37,745 bases of DNA from Myxococcota bacterium (lineage in GTDB: Bacteria; Myxococcota_A; Polyangia; Polyangiales; Houyiibacteriaceae): contig JANQQS010000205.1 of the NCBI GenBank assembly GCA_028284955.1, positions 1 through 37,745 of the forward strand. The letters are read 5' to 3'. This document shows, piece by piece, positions 24,639 through 33,217 of the stretch; position 1 is the first letter of the stretch; every line of letters starts with the position of its first letter. The notes beneath the pieces are model-generated. The model did no database searches. It was not told where the DNA came from and was given only the letters and a program-made list of their open reading frames with translations. The translations under genes were made by a program, and so were the position numbers.

Positions 24639-25099
24639 AGAGGACCTCCGAGGACGAATGGCGGAATCGACTTCGTGCAGATCAGTTCCGGATTCTGCGG
24701 GAGAAAGGCACAGAACGCGCCTTTACTGGAGCGTTCTGGGACCACAAAGCAGCGGGCACGTATCGGTGCGCAGGGTGCGGAGCGAAGCTCTTTCGATCCG
24801 ACACAAAGTTTGATTCCGGCACTGGCTGGCCGAGTTTTTTTGATGCCATCGATCCGGAAAAAGTGAAACTCGAAGAAGACTTGAGCTACGGCATGCGTCG
24901 CGTGGAGGTGATGTGCGCGGCTTGCGATGGCCATCTCGGACACGTCTTTGATGATGGCCCAAAGCCGACCGGAAAGCGTTATTGCATCAACTCGCTCGCG
25001 CTGAGTTTTGACGGCGACGAGGATCCGGGTGGCAACGAGGGCTCTGACGACGACGCGGCGCCGGATGACGGTTCCGGCGGTTTGGGTTCTGGCCCGTAG
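24635..25099 (+). CDS. msrB: Peptide methionine-(R)-S-oxide reductase
   Basis: 154 residues from the ATG at 24635, overlapping the gltG stop as ATGA; the longer frame from 24539 runs through gltG and is rejected. Zinc-binding CxxC pairs Cys45/Cys48 (CAGCG) and Cys94/Cys97 (CAACDG), substrate motif GTGWPSF at 62-68, and catalytic Cys117 in [11 protein letters not shown]. It reduces the R-epimer of methionine sulfoxide in proteins. No signal peptide, so cytosolic. The last about 28 residues are an Asp/Gly/Pro/Ser-rich tail not typical of MsrB; its coding DNA overlaps the end of the opposing gene by 121 bp. Translational coupling to gltG is the notable context. Confidence 0.93.
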   Translation: MKRTSEDEWRNRLRADQFRILREKGTERAFTGAFWDHKAAGTYRCAGCGAKLFRSDTKFDSGTGWPSFFDAIDPEKVKLEEDLSYGMRRVEVMCAACDGHLGHVFDDGPKPTGKRYCINSLALSFDGDEDPGGNEGSDDDAAPDDGSGGLGSGP

Positions 25100-26130
25100 C
25101 CGGTCCAGACGACGCGCACCGATGTAGATCCAGACCCCGCTGGTTGAGGCTGAACCTGAACTCGGCTCAAGTCGACCCCTTCTTTCTTGAGCGTAGTGTT
25201 CCAAAGCGATTCGGCTGAGCGGGTCTTCGCGCGCGAAGAAGCTCGGATTTCGATCACCACGGGTCCATGCGGATGGGCTCGAAGCAGAGATGCCAAGCGC
25301 TGCGCCCACACACCGTGTGATGTCCGTGCGCTTCGGGGTACACACACGATTCCGTGCTCGGTGCGTGATGCCGAGAAATTTTGTTCCTGCGCCGCGGCGA
25401 TCAGCGACGCGCGCTCGTCTTCCGAAGGCGCTGCCTGGGACCGCCGTGCTTCGCCGAGAAGCGAACGCGCGGCCTGTAGCGACGCGTCCACCCGTCGCAT
25501 CCGCTCGGTGGCATCGGTGATGTCTTTCGCTTCGTCCAGCGCCTTGTAAATAGCGTCGGCCCGCGTCGCAGAAGCGCCTAGCACCACCGCGACGGCGGTC
25601 AACGAACGCGCGCGAGTCGCGAGGGCTCGCGACGCTTGGGCGTGCACGCGCCGAACCTCGGCGCCTCGAGCGCGATACCGGCGCGCTTCGTCTTCCTCGG
25701 CTGTTTCGAACGCCAGTCTAGCCTGTTCTAGCGCCACTTCCGCGGCGCGCCGTCTCTGCTGTTTTCGTATCCAAACTTCGCGCGCGCGTTCGTCGTTGCG
25801 TGCTTGCGCGGCGTACGTCCGCGCTTCGGTTTCCGCCGCAAAACGCATTTCGCGGAGCGCTGTGCGTTTTGCCTTGAGCACTGCGGCGCCAAGCAATAGG
25901 CGCGATCGCACTTGGTGGTCGCTCGACACTTCGGCGTCTTCTTCGTCCTCGGCAGCGTCGCGGGCATGGCGCGCGGCCTGGTAAAGTTCCGGCGCATCGG
26001 ACTTCGCTTGACGCGCAGCGGAAGTGTCGAAGAGCGGGTCAAGCTTTGTCCGGACGTTGCGTCCGCCGCAGGCTGGCAGCGCGATGATGAGCCCGAGGAT
26101 GGCTGGGTTTCGGAACGCGCGTGGGTTCAC
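24979..26130 (-). CDS. Ala/Arg-rich helical lipoprotein, possibly OmpA-like C-terminal region
   Basis: 383 residues from a GTG at 26130 that overlaps the upstream stop (GTGA); a longer frame to 26283 exists but would cover the upstream gene and hide the signal. Lipobox A-L-P-A-C (Cys21). Residues about 45-280 are Ala/Arg/Glu-rich helices, probably coiled-coil. Then a globular part ([20 protein letters not shown] with [20 protein letters not shown]) weakly recalls an OmpA-type peptidoglycan-binding fold. The C-terminal 40 residues are Pro/Ser/Glu-rich and overlap antisense to the msrB tail. Probably an outer-membrane lipoprotein facing the periplasm, paired with its upstream partner. Confidence 0.65.
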   Translation of the reverse strand: MNPRAFRNPAILGLIIALPACGGRNVRTKLDPLFDTSAARQAKSDAPELYQAARHARDAAEDEEDAEVSSDHQVRSRLLLGAAVLKAKRTALREMRFAAETEARTYAAQARNDERAREVWIRKQQRRRAAEVALEQARLAFETAEEDEARRYRARGAEVRRVHAQASRALATRARSLTAVAVVLGASATRADAIYKALDEAKDITDATERMRRVDASLQAARSLLGEARRSQAAPSEDERASLIAAAQEQNFSASRTEHGIVCVPRSARTSHGVWAQRLASLLRAHPHGPVVIEIRASSRAKTRSAESLWNTTLKKEGVDLSRVQVQPQPAGSGSTSVRVVWTGYGPEPKPPEPSSGAASSSEPSLPPGSSSPSKLSASELMQ

Positions 26131-26585
26131 CGGGCAGGTGCCTTCCGCATGTCGGAGAGCAGTGCGCTTCGTGCCGCGCGGGCGCGTTTTTTGGCCACTT
26201 GAGCGCGTCGTTGGGCGCGGCGAAACGCGGCGGCTTCTTGAGCCCACGAAATCCGCTGAGTGGAGAGCACCAGCGCAGCCCACGCGATCTGTTTCGCGCG
26301 TTCGGCCGCAGAGTGCTTTCCTTCGGCTTCGAGCGCGCGTCCGCGCATGATCGCTCGATTGGCTTGCGCCAGCGCGCCCTGAGCTGCCTTAGAATCGGCG
26401 CGCGCGCGAAGTCGACGCAAGCGCTCTTCGATTTCGTCAAGACTCGGTGAAGAATCAGATTCAGCGCTGGCGGTTTTTCCTTGAGCTTTCGCCGTCGCGG
26501 TTTCCGCAAGAGAGTTCTCTGCGCCAACAAACAACGCGCTGGCTGCCAATGCTCCGTACACGAGCCTTCGCGCAGTGTCATTCAT
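26127..26585 (-). CDS. Small exported Ala/Arg-rich coiled-coil protein
   Basis: 152 residues from the ATG at 26585 (an ATG at 26600 adds five). Signal peptide RRLVYGALAASALFVGAENS ending near S-L-A/E. The mature part is almost wholly helical and Ala/Arg-rich (SLDEIEERLRRLRARADSKA through AKKRARAARSALLSDM), like the helical part of the downstream lipoprotein. The two overlap by 4 nt and probably work together in the periplasm. Both candidate starts lie within a 19-bp tandem repeat. Function unknown. Confidence 0.6.
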   Translation of the reverse strand: MNDTARRLVYGALAASALFVGAENSLAETATAKAQGKTASAESDSSPSLDEIEERLRRLRARADSKAAQGALAQANRAIMRGRALEAEGKHSAAERAKQIAWAALVLSTQRISWAQEAAAFRRAQRRAQVAKKRARAARSALLSDMRKAPAR

Positions 26586-26619
26586 CGTTCGCAGTGTCAT
26601 TCATCGCTCGCAGTGTCAT
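26571..26619 (-). repeat. 19-bp tandem repeat over the translation start
   Basis: Two full units (26571-26589 and 26590-26608, differing at one base) and 11 bp of a third (26609-26619); the unit begins CGCAGTGTCATTCATCG on the plus strand. Each unit carries start-codon candidates for the minus-strand gene ending at 26127. The unit length is not a multiple of three, so each added unit would shift the upstream frame. Confidence 0.75.
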
Positions 26620-26633
26620 CCTTGGAGCAGAGT

Positions 26634-27494
26634 CTACTCAATCCGGCGGAGCACCGCTCCCAAGAGTGAACAGAAACGATCGTGCGCTTTGGCCGCCGCG
26701 TGCTTGACGTCTTGATGGCTCAGTTCTTCGGTTCCTAGACCTGCCGCCTTGTTGGTGATGCAAGAAATACCCAGCACGCGCGCGCCGAGCTGCCGCGCTG
26801 CCGTTACTTCAAGCACCGTGCTCATGCCCACCGCGTGGGCTCCCAGCGACCGCAGCATACGAATTTCGGCTGGGGTTTCGTAGGCCGGGCCGCGCATCCC
26901 CGCGTAGACGCCTTCCCGGAGATTGAACCCCAGCGCATGGGCACCCTCGCGGGCAATCTCCCGCAGCTGTGGGTCATAGGCCGCCGTCATGTCGACGAAC
27001 TGCGGGGCTGGCGTCGTGCCTCCAAGGTCGGGCTCGTGGCGTCCGCCGAGACTGGTTCCGGTAAGATTCACATGGTCCTCTATGGCCATTAGATCGCCCA
27101 CCACGAAATCCTCGTTAATTCCGCCGGCGGCATTGGTCACGATCAGCACTTGGGCGCCGCACCGAATCATCAGCCGCACGCCGAACACCACATCCGCGGG
27201 GCTGTGTCCTTCGTACAGATGAACGCGCCCTTGCATAGCGACCACAGGAACGCCTTCGGCTCGCCCAAACACCAGGTTGCCGGCGTGTCCTTCAATCGCT
27301 GAGCCAGCCATATGAGGAATCTCTGGGTAGGGGACCACAACTCGGTCTTCCAATGTATCTGCGTAGCTGCCCAGGCCCGAGCCGAGCACCAATCCGCATC
27401 GCGGGGGAGCGTACGATTTCGCTGCAGATGAGTGCCTTTTCTCGAGTGCAGTCTGGGCTTCGAGGAGGCGAGAAACGATGGACTGTGGCGGCAT
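26634..27494 (-). CDS. punA: Purine nucleoside phosphorylase (trimeric type)
   Basis: 286 residues from the ATG at 27494, chosen because it fits the family length; the longer frame to 27749 runs antisense through the next gene. Motifs: GLVLGSGLGSYADTLEDR, GHAGNLVFGRAEGVPVVAMQ, RVHLYEGHS, VTNAAGGINEDF, GMRGPAYETPAEIRMLRSLG and GMSTVLEVTAARQLG. It cleaves inosine and guanosine with phosphate to free base and ribose-1-phosphate; hpt in this window can recycle the bases. Cytosolic. Two exported helical proteins follow within 50 bp, so they may share a transcript. It diverges from the PH-domain gene. Confidence 0.93.
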   Translation of the reverse strand: MPPQSIVSRLLEAQTALEKRHSSAAKSYAPPRCGLVLGSGLGSYADTLEDRVVVPYPEIPHMAGSAIEGHAGNLVFGRAEGVPVVAMQGRVHLYEGHSPADVVFGVRLMIRCGAQVLIVTNAAGGINEDFVVGDLMAIEDHVNLTGTSLGGRHEPDLGGTTPAPQFVDMTAAYDPQLREIAREGAHALGFNLREGVYAGMRGPAYETPAEIRMLRSLGAHAVGMSTVLEVTAARQLGARVLGISCITNKAAGLGTEELSHQDVKHAAAKAHDRFCSLLGAVLRRIE

Positions 27495-27552
27495 AGAAGA
27501 TGTTCTTTCGCGGCCGGGATGGCCTGGCACAATAATGCTACGATTCGTATCG

Positions 27553-28704
27553 ATGGTTGAAGAGCCAAATAGGTTGGATTGGCATCTTCTGCCATCGGAA
27601 ACGGTTCTTTGGCACGCAGGAAAGCTTCGCAACGTGCCCCGCGATCGATTTTGGATCGTCGCGCCCATCGGCGCGTTCGGGTTTGCGGTGGTGGCGGCGC
27701 TGTTCGCGGCGCTCCTTTCCGTGGTGGGGCTGGCGGGGGCGCGCGACACCGCGCTCCTTTCGACGCTGTGTTCGATCGTGGCGGTCGGGTTGCTGCTCTT
27801 GCCCCACTATCTGTTCGACGATTTTGAATATGTCGTGACCGACCGGCGGATCTTGGTGCGTCGAGGACGCCTTCGCCGGAGCATGGAACGCGACCAACTG
27901 ACCTACGGCCGCCTGCGCTGGCATCGCAGTATGCCCGGGGTGGGCACGATCGAGTTGGTCGTCGCGACCCCGTACGGCCCGTTGAGTCGACGGTTGCGTT
28001 TGACGATTCGCGATGTCCGCGATCCAGACCGGGTGCTCGCGCTGATTCGCGGCGGGAGCCCCAGCGACTACGCTGGAGATCGGGATGTCCCGCTCGCGGA
28101 AAGGCTGGATTCGGGCGAGTCGGTGGTCTGGGGCGGACATCCAGAGGGGCTCATGGTCGGGTGGCGGGAGGCGCTCTCGGGCACCTTTGGTTTGATTCTG
28201 ACTGGGCTCGGGTTCGCTTACGGCTACCGAACCGCCGCCATTCTGCTCAATCTCGAGTTGGTTGGGCTGCGGGTGCTTTCGTCCGAATGGATGTTGCTAT
28301 TTTCCGCAGTGACCATTAGCTGGGCGCTCATCGTGAGCTGCGGTCTGGGCCTGATGTGGCATGGCTGGTTTCGTACCCGCGCGCTGGGTCGAGATACCGA
28401 ATACGTGCTTACTGAGCATCGCTTGCTCGTTCGCCGCGGTTTGATCGAGCTGTCGGTGAATCGCGACCGCATTGCCGACGCGGCGATCACCCGGGTTCGC
28501 GGTGAACTGTCCCATCTGTGTCTCGTGCTCGATTCGCCGCGCTCCCGTGCACTGGCCGATAGCGGAGCGCTCCGTGTGTTGCTGCCCCCGCGAGACACCG
28601 TGCCGCCGGTGCTCTATGATCTTCGCGATGCTGCTGCGGTACGAGCCCTCATCGTAGGCGTCGAACCAGACGCGTCGCCCGCGCCCCCCACAACAATTCA
28701 CTGA
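27553..28704 (+). CDS. Membrane protein with two bacterial PH (YdbS/bPH2-like) domains
   Basis: 383 residues from the ATG at 27553 (in-frame ATGs at 27535 and 27478 are possible; the latter would overlap punA). Two similar halves: a pair of membrane helices (VAPIGAFGFAVVAALFAALL and LCSIVAVGLLLLPHYL), then a PH-like domain starting FEYVVTDRRILVRRGRLRRS. A second helix pair follows (around GTFGLILTGLGFAYGYRT and MLLFSAVTISWALIVSCGLG), then a second PH-like domain starting TEYVLTEHRLLVRRGLIELS. The Y-V-(L/V)-T-(D/E)-x-R pattern is typical of the bacterial PH family. Function is unknown. Its stop overlaps the next start (TGATG). Confidence 0.78.
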   Translation: MVEEPNRLDWHLLPSETVLWHAGKLRNVPRDRFWIVAPIGAFGFAVVAALFAALLSVVGLAGARDTALLSTLCSIVAVGLLLLPHYLFDDFEYVVTDRRILVRRGRLRRSMERDQLTYGRLRWHRSMPGVGTIELVVATPYGPLSRRLRLTIRDVRDPDRVLALIRGGSPSDYAGDRDVPLAERLDSGESVVWGGHPEGLMVGWREALSGTFGLILTGLGFAYGYRTAAILLNLELVGLRVLSSEWMLLFSAVTISWALIVSCGLGLMWHGWFRTRALGRDTEYVLTEHRLLVRRGLIELSVNRDRIADAAITRVRGELSHLCLVLDSPRSRALADSGALRVLLPPRDTVPPVLYDLRDAAAVRALIVGVEPDASPAPPTTIH

Positions 28705-29492
28705 TGGAACGACTGTTCAAGCTTCGGCTCGCCTGCCCGTCAAGCATAAGCCTGGCGAGTATCGCTCTGACGAGCATCTACCTCGGGATGGGTGGATGCG
28801 GGGGCGCCTCTCAAACACCCGCCCGTTCGGGCTCGGTCAAACCTCGCACGGGCGTTTCCTCATCCACGCTTAGAGCCCAGGTCGAACGTCTTCACGAGGA
28901 AGCCACCGACGTAAACAACGTCTGTCAGCAGACGGTTCCCAAATCCGTTGCGCCTGCCCAAGCGGCCGACTCCGAGATCTCTGCCTCATCGGACGCCGGA
29001 ACGGGTCCACTGGCAGAACGCGAAGGGGAAACTACTGAAGGAGAGCACGAAGCGGAACCGTGTGACGCGCTGGACAACGATTGCGACGGAATGATCGACG
29101 AAGGATGCGGATACGAGAGCGGCTCTCTACAGATCACCCTTCATTGGAACACCACCGCCGACGTCGATCTGTATGTGACCGACCCTGCGGGGGAAACGTT
29201 GAGCTTTCAGCGTCGGCGGTCTCAGCTTGGAGGACATCTCGACCATGATGGGCGCGGCGCCTGCAACACCGATGTCGACCACAACACCATCGAAAACCTT
29301 CATTGGGAAACCGTGGAACCGCCCAAGGGAACCTATGAGGTTGCGGTTCAGTACTTCGGCGAGTGCAACAGCAACGCGGGGCTCACGGAAGTTACATTGT
29401 CGGTTGCGGTAAAGAACAACTTGCTCGGTGCCTACCGGATGACGCTCATCCCCAACCAGCAAGCTGAACTGATTACCTTCCGCGTGGAATAA
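28704..29492 (+). CDS. Lipoprotein with MopE-type motif and YfaP (DUF2135)-like domain
   Basis: 262 residues. Signal peptide with a probable lipobox G-M-G-G-C (Cys32). A Ser/Glu-rich linker leads to a single MopE-type motif CDALDNDCDGMIDEGC at about 119-134. Residues about 140-262 form a beta-rich domain (LQITLHWNTTADVDLYVTDP, FQRRRSQLGGHLDHDGRGAC, PPKGTYEVAVQYFGEC) that matches the pattern of DUF2135/YfaP proteins, with Asp-rich possible Ca2+ sites. Outer envelope location expected. It sits between a PH-domain membrane protein (overlapping) and a GT-C glycosyltransferase (1-bp gap), so the three are one operon. Confidence 0.72.
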   Translation: MERLFKLRLACPSSISLASIALTSIYLGMGGCGGASQTPARSGSVKPRTGVSSSTLRAQVERLHEEATDVNNVCQQTVPKSVAPAQAADSEISASSDAGTGPLAEREGETTEGEHEAEPCDALDNDCDGMIDEGCGYESGSLQITLHWNTTADVDLYVTDPAGETLSFQRRRSQLGGHLDHDGRGACNTDVDHNTIENLHWETVEPPKGTYEVAVQYFGECNSNAGLTEVTLSVAVKNNLLGAYRMTLIPNQQAELITFRVE

Positions 29493-29493
29493 C

Positions 29494-31035
29494 GTGCCGC
29501 CGATGTTGGCTTGCGCGCGTCCGATGATTTCCGTGATGGCGCTCGCGGGAACCGCGTTGACGGTGGGCGCGGCGGCCATGGCGGCGCATCAGGGATCCGC
29601 GCCGAGCCACGTGACCCAACTCGTGGCGTTTGCGTTTCTGCCCTACGCCATACTCGTCGCCTGGCCTCCTCGAGAGCGAGGAACCGCGCTGATATTCGCT
29701 GGGGCAGGCGCGGCCGTGGCGGTATGCCTCTTCGCGCCCCCGATCTTCTCAGACGATCTCTTCCGATATCTTTGGGATGCGCGCGTGCTTCGTCACGGCA
29801 TCAATCCCTATCGCTATGCGCCCGCCGATCCCGCTCTGGCGCACCTCCGGGACGCGCTTTTTTTGCGTATCAACAATCCAGAAATCCCCACCATCTATCC
29901 GCCGGGCGCCCAGCTTCTTTTTCTTTCTCTCGATGTGATAGCGCATGCGCCGGTGGCGATGCAGGCTGGCGCGGGCGCCGCTCATCTCCTCGCCATGTGG
30001 CTCGTGGGGCGGGCCGTAGCGTTCGTATCTTCGGTCCGTGATCATGACCCCGAAGCTTCTCAGGGTCTTGTCATGACCCGTCAACGTGCTCTCGCGGCCT
30101 ACGGGTTGAACCCGCTTGCGCTCAGCGAGACCGCGCTCAACGGCCATGTCGATATCGCGGTGGGGATCGCGTTGCTGTGCGTTGCCTCCTGGTGGTCCGT
30201 GAAGCGACCTCTGCGCGCCGCGGGCTGGTTGTCGTTTGCCACGTCGGTCAAACTAGTTGGCCTCGTCCTTGCGCCGCTGCTGTTTGCGCGCGGGCTAGGT
30301 TCGGTTCGCAAACGGTGGGCCGCGGCCCTTGTTCTGGCCGCGGCGGCGACAGTCTCTCTCTATCCGGTGGTGACTGCGGGGGCGGGATCTGAAACTACCG
30401 GCGGGCTCGGGCAATACGCGCGTCGATGGCGAGGCAATGAAGGCGGCTACGCGCTGGTGGAGTGGAGCGCGCGCGCCGGACTTCAGCGCACCTTGGGCAT
30501 GGCGAATGACCGAGTGCGCCTCGAGTTTTTGCGGCCCTGGTTCGAGCGCGCCGAGGGAACGCCGTTCGACCCTCGCGCATCGCTGCTCGCGCAAAAGAAG
30601 TACGTGGACGACATCGCAGTGTTTCAAACGCAGGTCGTGTCCGAGTTGCTTGCGCGAGTGCTTTGCTTTGGTTTCGTGATGGCGCTTGCGTGCTTCTTCG
30701 CGGCAAGCCGCCACCTGAGTCTTCCTGACAAGCTACGCTACCTGCTTATCGCGACACTCTTGCTCGCGCCCCAGGTTCACCCTTGGTACCTGCTATGGCT
30801 GCTGCCCCTCGAAGCGGCGCTCGGTCGCTCCACGGTGATGGTGTGGTCAGCCGCGGCGTTGGTTGCCTACGCGCCGCTTGATTCCTGGCGCGCACACCGC
30901 GTGTGGGTCGAGCATTCGGGGGGGAGAATCTTCGAATATGCTGCGGTAGGGGGCATGTTGTTCGCGGAGCTCGCGTCGAGGTGGATTCAGCGGCCGAACG
31001 TGCTCGCGCGGACTTCGGCGTCGTCGAGAGGATAG
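29494..31035 (+). CDS. GT-C fold membrane glycosyltransferase (GT87/DUF2029-like)
   Basis: 513 residues from a GTG at 29494, one base after the upstream stop. About ten to twelve membrane helices. The first periplasmic loop has the acidic GT-C signature (PPIFSDDLFRYLWDARVLRH then GINPYRYAP), and YPPGAQLLF follows, as in polyprenyl-phosphate-sugar-dependent hexosyl/mannosyl transferases. Further hallmarks are LNPLALSETALNGHVD and PQVHPWYLLWLLP. It probably transfers a sugar from a lipid-linked donor on the periplasmic side; donor and acceptor are unknown. The last 49 bp overlap the convergent DUF971 gene. Confidence 0.8.
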   Translation: MPPMLACARPMISVMALAGTALTVGAAAMAAHQGSAPSHVTQLVAFAFLPYAILVAWPPRERGTALIFAGAGAAVAVCLFAPPIFSDDLFRYLWDARVLRHGINPYRYAPADPALAHLRDALFLRINNPEIPTIYPPGAQLLFLSLDVIAHAPVAMQAGAGAAHLLAMWLVGRAVAFVSSVRDHDPEASQGLVMTRQRALAAYGLNPLALSETALNGHVDIAVGIALLCVASWWSVKRPLRAAGWLSFATSVKLVGLVLAPLLFARGLGSVRKRWAAALVLAAAATVSLYPVVTAGAGSETTGGLGQYARRWRGNEGGYALVEWSARAGLQRTLGMANDRVRLEFLRPWFERAEGTPFDPRASLLAQKKYVDDIAVFQTQVVSELLARVLCFGFVMALACFFAASRHLSLPDKLRYLLIATLLLAPQVHPWYLLWLLPLEAALGRSTVMVWSAAALVAYAPLDSWRAHRVWVEHSGGRIFEYAAVGGMLFAELASRWIQRPNVLARTSASSRG

Positions 31036-31412
31036 AGCCCGCCGAGCTCGCGGAGGTATCGGAAACTATAGATCCCCGTGGAATGGTTGTCGCCCCATCG
31101 AAGCTGCAAAGCGTACTGCCCGACTTCTTTGAGTTCTTCGATTTCCAGCGCTTGGTCGGGGAGCTTATCCGCCCCGTCGGACCACTCGATCGGCCCGTCA
31201 TGCCCCTGGCAGAGCGCGCATGGGCAGAACGCCCGAAGCACTCGGTGCCGGTACAGCGTGGTGACGCCGTCGCTCCAGTCGATTTCGAGGAGCCGCGCCC
31301 CGCGGGGCGCACGAAGTTCGATGGGGTGGGCTGTGGCGTGTGGCGCGGTGGAGTTCGCTTGTGGAGCGGGTGAATCGGTCGAATTGGGCGAAATTTCGTT
31401 GTGATCGGACAC
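30987..31412 (-). CDS. DUF971 (GBBH-like N-terminal) domain protein
   Basis: 141 residues from a GTG at 31412; the longer frame to 31517 would collide with the rpsN start and lacks similarity. Residues about 30-125 contain the DUF971 pattern: [60 protein letters not shown] and LREL. The CPCALC cysteine cluster suggests a metal or Fe-S site. DUF971 proteins are often found near Fe-S assembly genes, but none is adjacent here. Divergent from rpsN and convergent with the glycosyltransferase. Cytosolic, exact role unknown. Confidence 0.8.
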   Translation of the reverse strand: MSDHNEISPNSTDSPAPQANSTAPHATAHPIELRAPRGARLLEIDWSDGVTTLYRHRVLRAFCPCALCQGHDGPIEWSDGADKLPDQALEIEELKEVGQYALQLRWGDNHSTGIYSFRYLRELGGLYPLDDAEVRASTFGR

Positions 31413-31510
31413 TTTCGATGTGTGGCGCGCAACCCGCGTCACGTCAATGCGCGTTCGGCCGCTTGCCAGCGAAATCGTTTTCGGCCAGACTGCGCGCTCT
31501 TGGAGGCCTG

Positions 31511-31816
31511 ATGGCAACGACGGCGAAAGTTGCGCAGAACAACAAGCGCAAGGCTCTAGTGAAAAAGTACGCAGCGAAGCGTGCAGAGCTCAAAGCGATC
31601 ATCAACGACAGCAAAGCGTCCGACGGCGCCAAAGATGAAGCTCGCAGAAAGCTCTCCGCGCTGCCTCGGAACTCGAACCCGACCCGCATTCGCAACCGCT
31701 GCGAACTCACCGGTCGCCCGCGCGCGTATTACCGCAAGTTCGGCCTGTCACGCATCGCGCTGCGCGAGCGCGGGCTGCGGGGTGAGATTCCGGGCCTCAC
31801 CAAATCAAGTTGGTAA
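31511..31816 (+). CDS. rpsN: 30S ribosomal protein S14
   Basis: 101 residues, the long zinc-free (C-minus) form of S14. The conserved core [20 protein letters not shown] and [20 protein letters not shown] with terminal SSW is complete, and GGAGG lies just upstream of the ATG. Normally rpsN is in the spc ribosomal operon; here it stands apart with pyrC, suggesting a relocated or second copy. It overlaps the pyrC start by 7 nt. Confidence 0.97.
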   Translation: MATTAKVAQNNKRKALVKKYAAKRAELKAIINDSKASDGAKDEARRKLSALPRNSNPTRIRNRCELTGRPRAYYRKFGLSRIALRERGLRGEIPGLTKSSW

Positions 31817-33168
31817 CGAAGTTCGACGTTTTGGTGCGAGGAGGGCAGTGTGTCACGCCCTCTGGCGTGGTGCGCGCCGACATCGGAATCCGGGCCCAGC
31901 GCATCGCCGATATTGGTGACCTCGCGGGCGCACAAGCCGCCGAAGAAATCGACGCGCGGCACCTTCACGTGTTGCCCGGAGTCATCGATTCTCAGGTTCA
32001 CTTTCGCGAGCCAGGGCTCGAGCACAAAGAAGACCTGCACACCGGGTCGGCCGGAGCGGCCCTCGGTGGGGTCACGGCATTCTTTGAGATGCCCAACACC
32101 AAGCCGAGCACCGAAACGGCGAGCGACCTAGCCGACAAAGTGCAGCGTGGGCGAGAGAAATCGTATGTCGATTTTGCCTTTTTCATCGGCGCAAGCGCAG
32201 CCAACGCAGACCGATTGGGCGAACTAGAGCAGGAGCCGGGCTGCTCTGGAGTCAAGATTTTCATGGGTAGCTCGACGGGCTCATTGCTCGTCGACGATCC
32301 CGAGGTTCTGGCTCGGGTGCTCAAAAACGGTCGTCGCCGCGTGTCGGTCCACTGCGAAGACGAAGCGCGCCTTCGTGAGCGTCGCAGCCTGGTGGAAGGC
32401 GAGAACGTTCCCGTTTCTGCGCACGCCGAGTGGCGCGACGTAGACACCGCGGTGATCGCGACCAAACATCTGCTTCGCGTGGCCCGGCAGACCGGTCGAC
32501 GTGTTCACGTGTTGCACGTGACGACGGCCCCGGAAGCTGAACTTCTCGCCGACCACAAAGACATCGCGACCATGGAGGTCACCCCTCAGCATCTCACGCT
32601 CTCGGCCCCCGAATGCTACGAGCGGCTGGGTAGCTACGCCCAGATGAATCCGCCGATTCGGGGCGCGGAGCACCAGGCGGCGCTGTGGCGCGCGATCGAC
32701 CGAGGCGTCGCCGACGTGATTGGTTCAGACCACGCGCCCCACACCCAAAAGGAAAAAGCGCGGAGCTACCCTCAAAGCCCCTCGGGTATGCCCGGCGTGC
32801 AGACTTTGGTGCCGCTGATGCTCGACCACGTGAACGCGGGTCGCCTGTCGCTGATTCGCCTCGTCGATCTCGTTTGTCATGGTCCGGGTCGCCTCTGGGG
32901 GATTCCCAACAAAGGGCGGCTTGCGGTGGGGTACGACGCCGACCTGACGCTCGTCGACCTCGCCGCCGAGCGAACAATCACCAGCGACAAGATGGCCACG
33001 CGCAGCGGATGGACGCCCTTCGATGGCCGCAAAGTAACCGGCTGGCCGGTGCGTACCGTGGTTCGCGGCAACACCGTGATGGTCGACGATTCTTTGATTG
33101 GTGAGCCTGGGGGAGCCCCCGTTCGATTCGGCGAGGTCGGTCTCTCGGGCGAGACCCGTTCGGAATAG
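31810..33168 (+). CDS. pyrC: Dihydroorotase
   Basis: 452 residues from a TTG at 31810 inside the end of rpsN; no better start is present. Amidohydrolase fold: [13 protein letters not shown] at about 57-69, possible carboxylated lysine in [11 protein letters not shown], His sites in VSVHCEDE and VHVLHVTT, and the catalytic Asp in IGSDHAPHT. The first metal motif is D-x-Q-x-H rather than D-x-H-x-H; I recall this form in a subgroup of class I dihydroorotases. It converts carbamoyl-aspartate to dihydroorotate in pyrimidine synthesis. Other amidohydrolases such as allantoinase are less likely given REPG and SDHAPH. Confidence 0.88.
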   Translation: MVTKFDVLVRGGQCVTPSGVVRADIGIRAQRIADIGDLAGAQAAEEIDARHLHVLPGVIDSQVHFREPGLEHKEDLHTGSAGAALGGVTAFFEMPNTKPSTETASDLADKVQRGREKSYVDFAFFIGASAANADRLGELEQEPGCSGVKIFMGSSTGSLLVDDPEVLARVLKNGRRRVSVHCEDEARLRERRSLVEGENVPVSAHAEWRDVDTAVIATKHLLRVARQTGRRVHVLHVTTAPEAELLADHKDIATMEVTPQHLTLSAPECYERLGSYAQMNPPIRGAEHQAALWRAIDRGVADVIGSDHAPHTQKEKARSYPQSPSGMPGVQTLVPLMLDHVNAGRLSLIRLVDLVCHGPGRLWGIPNKGRLAVGYDADLTLVDLAAERTITSDKMATRSGWTPFDGRKVTGWPVRTVVRGNTVMVDDSLIGEPGGAPVRFGEVGLSGETRSE

Positions 33169-33217
33169 ACCACGCGCGAAGTTGAAGCGCGCGGGCAAAC
33201 ACCATAGAACCATCGCG

